Of a stretch of 64,000 nucleotides of DNA, positions 58,958 to 64,000 are shown piece by piece (the stretch's first letter is position 1; each line of letters starts with the position of its first letter). Origin of the DNA: Saccharum officinarum (Eukaryota; Streptophyta; Magnoliopsida; Poales; Poaceae); assembly GCA_020631735.1 (NCBI GenBank), contig CM036191.1, positions 39,105,335-39,169,334 of the forward strand, in the 5' to 3' direction. The notes beneath the pieces are model-generated. The model was given only the letters and a program-made list of their open reading frames with translations. It was not told the DNA's origin and did not search any database. The position numbers and the translations under genes are program-made.

Positions 58958-59800
58958 ATGGCTAGTTTCACTGACACGCTGCGGCCTGAAAAGTTTTTTG
59001 GTGTGCATTTTAAGAGGTGGCGAGTTAAGGCCACGCTCTGGCTAGAGGCTATGAAAGTGTTCTAGATTATTGTTGGCTCGCCTAAGGGAAATATCTGAAG
59101 AAGATCAGAGAAGATTCTAGGAAGACAACACTATCTTTAGAGGAACAAAACTAAACAGTCTTGCTGGCCATTTGGTAGATGCAAACATGCACTTCCAAGA
59201 TGGGTAGGCCTTGTGGGATCATTTGAATGCTACCATTGGTGCATCCGATGCATGTGTTGAGGTGAACAACATGGAGAGCTTTCATGACTACAAGATGGTT
59301 GGTAACCGATCTGTAGTAGAGCAAGCTCATGAGGTTCAACGCATGGCAAGAGAACTTAACTCCTCAAATGTGTCATACCAGATGAGTTTGTGGCCGGATG
59401 CATTATTGCAAAGTTGCCTCCTTCATGGAGGGGCTTCGGCACAACTCTTGAACACAAGATAGAAAATGTCAGTTGAAAACCTAATAGCATCTCTTGATGT
59501 TAAGGAGAAGGCTCGGGTTAAGAACACTATTGAGAAGGGAAACGAGGGCCATTCTAGCATCAATTTGGTGCAGAGAAACCCACATGGCAAGAACAAAGGA
59601 GAGAATAAACCTTTCAATGCCAAATTAACAACTACCTTTGAGAAGAAGAAAAACAAAACAGAGTTGCCTTGCTTCACTTGTGGAAAGCTTGGTCACTTTT
59701 CCAATGAGTGTCCGGATAGAGCAGACCTCAAAGGGAAAAAGAAGAATGTCAACCTCGTGACTATTAGTAATGCTTATGAGGAGTATGGTAATGTTCCTAC
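58958..59800 (+). pseudogene. Ty1/copia gag, broken
   Basis: The ATG at 58958 opens with the plant copia Gag phrase FTDTLRPEKFFGVHFKRW. Many stops and shifts follow, especially between 59060 and 59400. From 59466 the frame is open again and encodes the C-terminal part, a Lys-rich stretch and a CCHC zinc knuckle (CFTCGKLGHFSNEC, near 59670-59711) that binds RNA in the particle. The gag is too damaged to work. Confidence 0.82.
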
Positions 59801-60345
59801 CATACTTTCAGGGTTGATACAAGTGCTAATATTCAAGTGTGTGCTGACATCTCTATGTTTTCTTCTTACCATGGGCTCCAAGGTTTCTCTATCCTAATGG
59901 GGAATGGATCACATACTTATGTTCGTGGTGTTGGCATGGTAGATCTGAAGTTTACTAGGGGGAAGATCGTGCAGCTGAAGAACGTGCAACATGTCCCTAC
60001 TATTCGCAAGAACCTTGTTAGCGCCTCCCTTCTTTTGATAGATGGGTTTAACGTAGTGTTAGAGTCCAATAAAGTAGTAATGTCCAAGCATGGACAATTT
60101 ATTGGTAAAGGCTATGATCGTGGAGGCTTATTCTGTCTTTCTTTTGAAGATTTCTGCAATAAGTCAGTGAATCACATTTGTTGCACAATTAACAATAATG
60201 CAAGTGTTAGGCATTCTTATTTATGTCATGTGAACTTTGGTTTGATGTCACGATTGTCCAGCATGAGTTTAATTCTAGATTTCACTATTGCCAAAGATTC
60301 TAAGTGCCATAGTTGTGTGTAATCAAAGAAACCTTGAAAGCCCCA
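59801..60345 (+). pseudogene. Copia protease and pre-integrase fragment, truncated
   Basis: Continues the copia polyprotein in a shifted frame: protease with VDTSAN near 59812 (family motif D-S/T-G-A, here Gly changed to Ser), GNGSHTYVRGVG, the NLVSASLL segment, and the gag-pre-integrase zinc motif (H..H..C..C: SYLCHVNFG, KCHSC) near 60205-60320. Stops occur after KCHSCV. Similarity ends near 60345, so integrase, reverse transcriptase and RNase H are missing. Confidence 0.82.
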
Positions 60346-60349
60346 CAAG

Positions 60350-63319
60350 GCACGTTCCAACAGGCTGCGGCTTGGCCAGAGCTTGCTGGAGGCGGTCGGG
60401 GCTGGTTAGTGAGGTCCGGCAGCTGCTACTCCTGACAATTGTCGAGGATGAGGCAGACTACAAGGCCATGGCCTCCTTGAGAAGGTGAGAAACAACAGCA
60501 CGAAGGCCGGTCTCAAACAAGAACCGCAACAGGAAGGGGAAAAGGCTTGGTTTTGGCGCTGGAAGCTCACCGATGGCAGAGGAGGAGGACGGGTTGTTGG
60601 CATGGTGGTGCTACTGTCCTCCAGCGAGGTTTTCGGCACGGTCAGCAGCTCCAGCTCCCGGTGTGGATGGCACGGCTCTTCTGCTGCAGTGAGGAACCAC
60701 GGCACGAAGGCTGGTTTCAGATAAGATCATCGGCGAGGTGAACAGCAAGAGAAGAAAAGGCGTAGCTTTAGGGTTGGGGGCTCACTGGTGGCACAGAAGA
60801 GCTCCGGCGAGGAGGTGCTGCGCAACAGAGGTGAAGGGGGTTGCGGTCGTCGTGCTTGGCTGTAACGTTCTTAGCGCTTGGCGTGGACGTGGCGAGGTTG
60901 GTGTCAGGCGCAGCTCCCAAATGGCAAGGAAGAAGGGATAGGTGTTGGTATAAATTAATGCACACAGAATAATCCGCAAGTGCACGGATAATATACCAAT
61001 GTAGCACTTCACTGGGAGTACCTAGTTTTATATCAAACTCGAGGAAACATGTGTGAGAATAACCAAATCTAACTTATCCCAACTTCACAATCAAGGCTAG
61101 ATAATAGGAGCGTAGAAGAGACTGCTACGGTCTTCTAGTTCTAACTTCGGTAAGCTTTGTCTTCTATTGTTTAATTCTGGGGATATTACTAGAGAAAATA
61201 CTGGCAGAGTATGTTTCCTATAGCAATAATGTCCTGCTAGGCCTACTAACGGAAGGTGGACTACAAAGGATTCAACGAGGCTATAAGAGTGACCCTCGCA
61301 AGCTACCACCGATCCGGAAAATAGGGTACATCCATGAGTAACCGAGTCTAAGCACCATGCTTACTCTACGAATACTACTTTAACCCAGGAGCTACAAGGA
61401 TTAAAGTACTCAAAAAAGAGTCGCAAACCTGAAGAACAATATGAACAAGATGCTTACTTGAATTAGAAGTTGATTACCAGAGAAATCTCAGAAGCAAACT
61501 TAAGAAGAACTTGATTCCACCAGGGTACAAGCCATAGAGAGAGTACTGATAGGCCAGGACTCCTCCGAAACTCTTCTCTCTCACTCTATCTCACTATCTC
61601 TAATACAAGACTAGATTCTATTGAGGACTAATCTTCTCTTGATTGCTAGCCTTGATCCTGATGGACATATGAATTAGGATTTCTGGCTTCTCAGCTCTCA
61701 GGATCAAATGAGGCATCTACCTTGGAGGGTGGGGGGTGTACGCTAATATATATAGGCTGGAGTGTCAATCCTGAGCCCTCAGATCAAGCCGACTTGAATA
61801 AACGGTGGAGATGCAATCCTTAAGGTGGTGGAGAACCGACATAGCAATGGGAGGCTCACATGGGGGGCCCATAGGTCAGACAGCCTCTAGGTGGGGCCGG
61901 CTGGGCCCACATGTCAGAGACATGTGTCCTGCTTCGGTGATTTGCCTTCTGGAGTCTTGTAGAGTCTTCCCACGTCGATTATGCGACGGAATTCTGTAAT
62001 TTCCTTTGACGAATAGGTCCTCCTTAGCGGTTTTCTGATTAAATCCTGTTGGAAACACAAATTCACCAAAACTCATGGAATTTGTTAGTTTAAACCCCTA
62101 AGTCTACATTGGTGATCCATTTTAGCTATTTATACAAATTATATTGATGGTTTATGATGAATGTTAACTACCGTCAACAGTAGGCGCGGTGCGTCCGGCT
62201 TGATGAGGCGGCACCAAGTCAGAGGTGGTGGCACCGACACAAGGAGCAGCCCTCAGAGGAGGGTGCTCAGTGGTGGTGTCTTGACGTCATAACACAGCAT
62301 CGAAGTGGTGGCGTGGAGGCTATCAAGGCGAGGTCGTCGTGCTCTGGGGAAGGGTGCGGCTGCTAGGGCGTGTCCGCGTGCCGAAGGAGACCGGCGGCGC
62401 ACGCTGTTGGCTCGGTGGCACGGCTCGACAGCCGATCGGCATTACGGCGAAGGTGGACAAAGGCGAGGGTGGCGCGGTGGCTAGCTGTGGCTATGATGAT
62501 GGGTGGAGCAGCGGCCATGGCTGGCTAGGATTTGGCTGGAGGAAGGAGGAAGGGAGCAGGTGAGTGCGGCGGCGGCAATAGGAGCTCGAGAGGGGAGCGG
62601 TGGCTGTGGCGCTGTATAGGTGTGGTTGGCTAGGGTTCCAGGGGCTCTAGCGATCCTCATTGTCCATGCGGTAGCAGGGACACGCGGTGCCCATCCAGCG
62701 CGGGGATGGGACAGGCGTGGCAGCGGCGGCATTTGGGGGCGAACGTGAGGCATGGGCTCGCGTCTAGGGTTAGGGTGCACGGGTGCGGCGACCTCAGGCT
62801 TGTGGGGGCTGGTCGACTAGGCCTACGGGGGCTGGCGCTGGGGTACGGGTCGCACGAGGGCTGGCCAGGCAAGCGCTGCTAGGCTGTGCAGTGGAGGCGG
62901 TGAGCTAGGCGCACTAGAGAGAGGAAGGGCTAGGACGGCGGGTAAGAGTAGAGGGAGAGGGGAAGTGGGTTGGCTTGGTTGGGAGCAAGAGGGAGAGGGG
63001 GAGAAACGGAAAAGGACTTTCCTTTTTATGAATTATAAATTTTAGAGGGATTCAAAAGAGATTAGAGATGAATTTGAAAGAGATTCGAGAGGATTTTGCT
63101 ACGGATTTGTGCACTCCAACTCCAATCAAAACTCAAACCCAATACCAAACTCAAGAAAACAAGCACTCTCCTACAATCAAAGTATATATGAATGCACTGC
63201 TTTACTAGCAACCCTCCTAGGTTGACGTAGGTTTGGCCTAGAGACTATTCTTCACACATTTGCAGGAAATTTTTTAAAACACTCGCATTTTTTGATGCTC
63301 GAAAAGTTGGGTTGTTACA
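60350..63319 (+). mobile_element. GC-rich LTR remnant, interrupted by a solo LTR
   Basis: GC-rich sequence with repeated phrases (CACGAAGGC.GGT near 60500 and 60702) ends in GTTGGGTTGTTACA at 63319, an LTR-type terminus, and is followed directly by gypsy coding sequence. Its start is lost at the copia junction. Several long frames arise from composition and show no domain. Ty3/gypsy origin is inferred from the terminal text and GC-rich layout, which recalls element A's LTR. Confidence 0.5.
60943..62179 (+). mobile_element. Solo LTR (1,237 bp)
   Basis: Starts TGTTGGTATAAATTAATGC and ends TAACTACCGTCAACA, with flanks ATAGG (60938-60942) and GTAGG (62180-62184), a four-of-five target duplication. 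It interrupts an otherwise continuous GC-rich region. It contains CCGCAAGTGCACGGATAATA near its start, a phrase seen in gypsy LTRs. No internal sequence or partner LTR is present, so it is a solo LTR left by recombination. Confidence 0.75.
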
Positions 63320-64000
63320 TCTTGGAGGCATTATCTTTGTGGTGAATCTTGTGATATTTTCACTGATCATAAAAGCCTCAAGTACATCTTTACTTAGAAG
63401 GAGCTGAATTTAAGGCAGCATAGATGCCTTGAGTTGATAAGTGATTTTGATTTGACAATCCAATATCATCCTGGGGAGGCTAATGTTGTGGCAGATGCTC
63501 TTAGCAGAACAGGTGTTCCAAAGACAATGATGCCCTTGGTAATGGATTTGGAGTGTTTGGGTATGCAGGCACTATACATAAGGAGACCCGGTTGCTTATC
63601 TAGTCACCCATACTTGAGCGGGTGCGTGAGGCACAATAACATGATTGTTTGATTCAGGAGGTACGCAAGAGGATTGCAGATGGCAGACCTCAAGAGTTCA
63701 TCATTGATGAGCGTGGTGTTGTCTGTTTTTGAGGACGTCTTTGTCTACCACAGAAGTCAGACGTGAAGATGGATATATTGAGAGAGGCCCATCAGACTCC
63801 ATATATAGTTCATCCGGGTGAGACTAAGTTGTATAGGGATCTTAAGAAGAGCTTTTGGTGGAAAAGGATGAAAGTTGATATTGCCAAGTATGTAGCATAT
63901 TGTGGTGTTTGTCAGCAGGTGAAGGCTGAGCATAAGAGATCGGCAGGTTTGCTGCAGCCTTTGGAGATTCCAGAGTGGAAGTGGGAGCATATCACTATGG
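63320..64000 (+). pseudogene. Ty3/gypsy RNase H and integrase fragment, runs off window
   Basis: RNase H: WRHYLCGE, then FTDHKSLKYIFT (one TAG stop follows at about 63389), then the end motif YHPGEANVVADALSR. A one- or two-base shift separates this from the integrase part, which has stops near 63620 and 63730. From the ATG at 63769 the frame is open to the window end with the H2C2 zinc-binding N-terminus (H..H..C-x2-C: REAHQTPYIVHPG, YCGVCQQVK) and WKWEHITM. It is typical of chromovirus-type plant gypsy pol. The upstream pol has been cut off by the LTR remnant ending at 63319. Confidence 0.88.

Noticed and set aside
60485..62872. Several 64-99 codon frames in the GC-rich LTR remnant
   Set aside because: Composition-driven and in conflicting frames on both strands.

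Overview
The window is plant nuclear DNA, almost certainly from a grass and probably an Andropogoneae relative such as sorghum, sugarcane or Miscanthus. This is inferred from Tourist-like MITEs with GGGCC..TTTAG ends, grass-type L1 LINEs, a Sirevirus-like LTR with CCGGAC/GTCCGG palindromes, long-LTR elements primed by initiator-Met tRNA, and intron-containing genes with GC-rich 5' exons. The species call is inference. No bacterial or organellar gene, tRNA, rRNA or CRISPR array was seen.

Layout. 1-5098 is a non-autonomous LTR element (element A) whose 5' LTR runs off the window. 5099-10235 is the 3' part of a Sirevirus-like element: one long reading frame broken only by TAG/TGA stops, polypurine tracts, and a 1.5 kb LTR. 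10236-19700 is a patchwork: a minisatellite, a duplicated segment with one copy carrying a SINE-like insert, two L1 LINEs facing away from each other, a Mutator-like foldback, and a Tourist MITE with a LINE inserted at its edge. 20071-31180 is the gene-bearing island. It holds a complete three-exon gene for RNA polymerase subunit 9 (NRPB9) and a four-exon gene for an unrecognised protein with a ubiquitin-like N-terminus and eight 39-44 residue repeats. Between them lies a GC-rich block and a long AT-rich stretch with possible exon relics. 32072-38400 is again transposon-rich (a second foldback, MITEs, a LINE RNase H remnant, a possible CACTA end). 39055-41684 holds two NLR-type resistance gene relics on the minus strand, joined by a truncated LTR of the element A/B family. 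44591-55421 is a complete, young minus-strand LTR element (element B) with 4.73 kb LTRs, a 1.36 kb coding-free interior and an ATATA target duplication. 58149-64000 is a nest: a broken Ty1/copia gag-protease fragment, a GC-rich LTR remnant interrupted by a solo LTR, then a broken Ty3/gypsy RNase H-integrase fragment.

Only NRPB9 and the repeat-protein gene look like functional host genes. Everything else with coding similarity is transposon-derived or pseudogenised. The main points of interest are the unknown repeat protein, the TAG-biased decay of the Sirevirus-like frame, the NLR/LTR chimera, and the internally repeated polypurine-tract modules of elements A and B.
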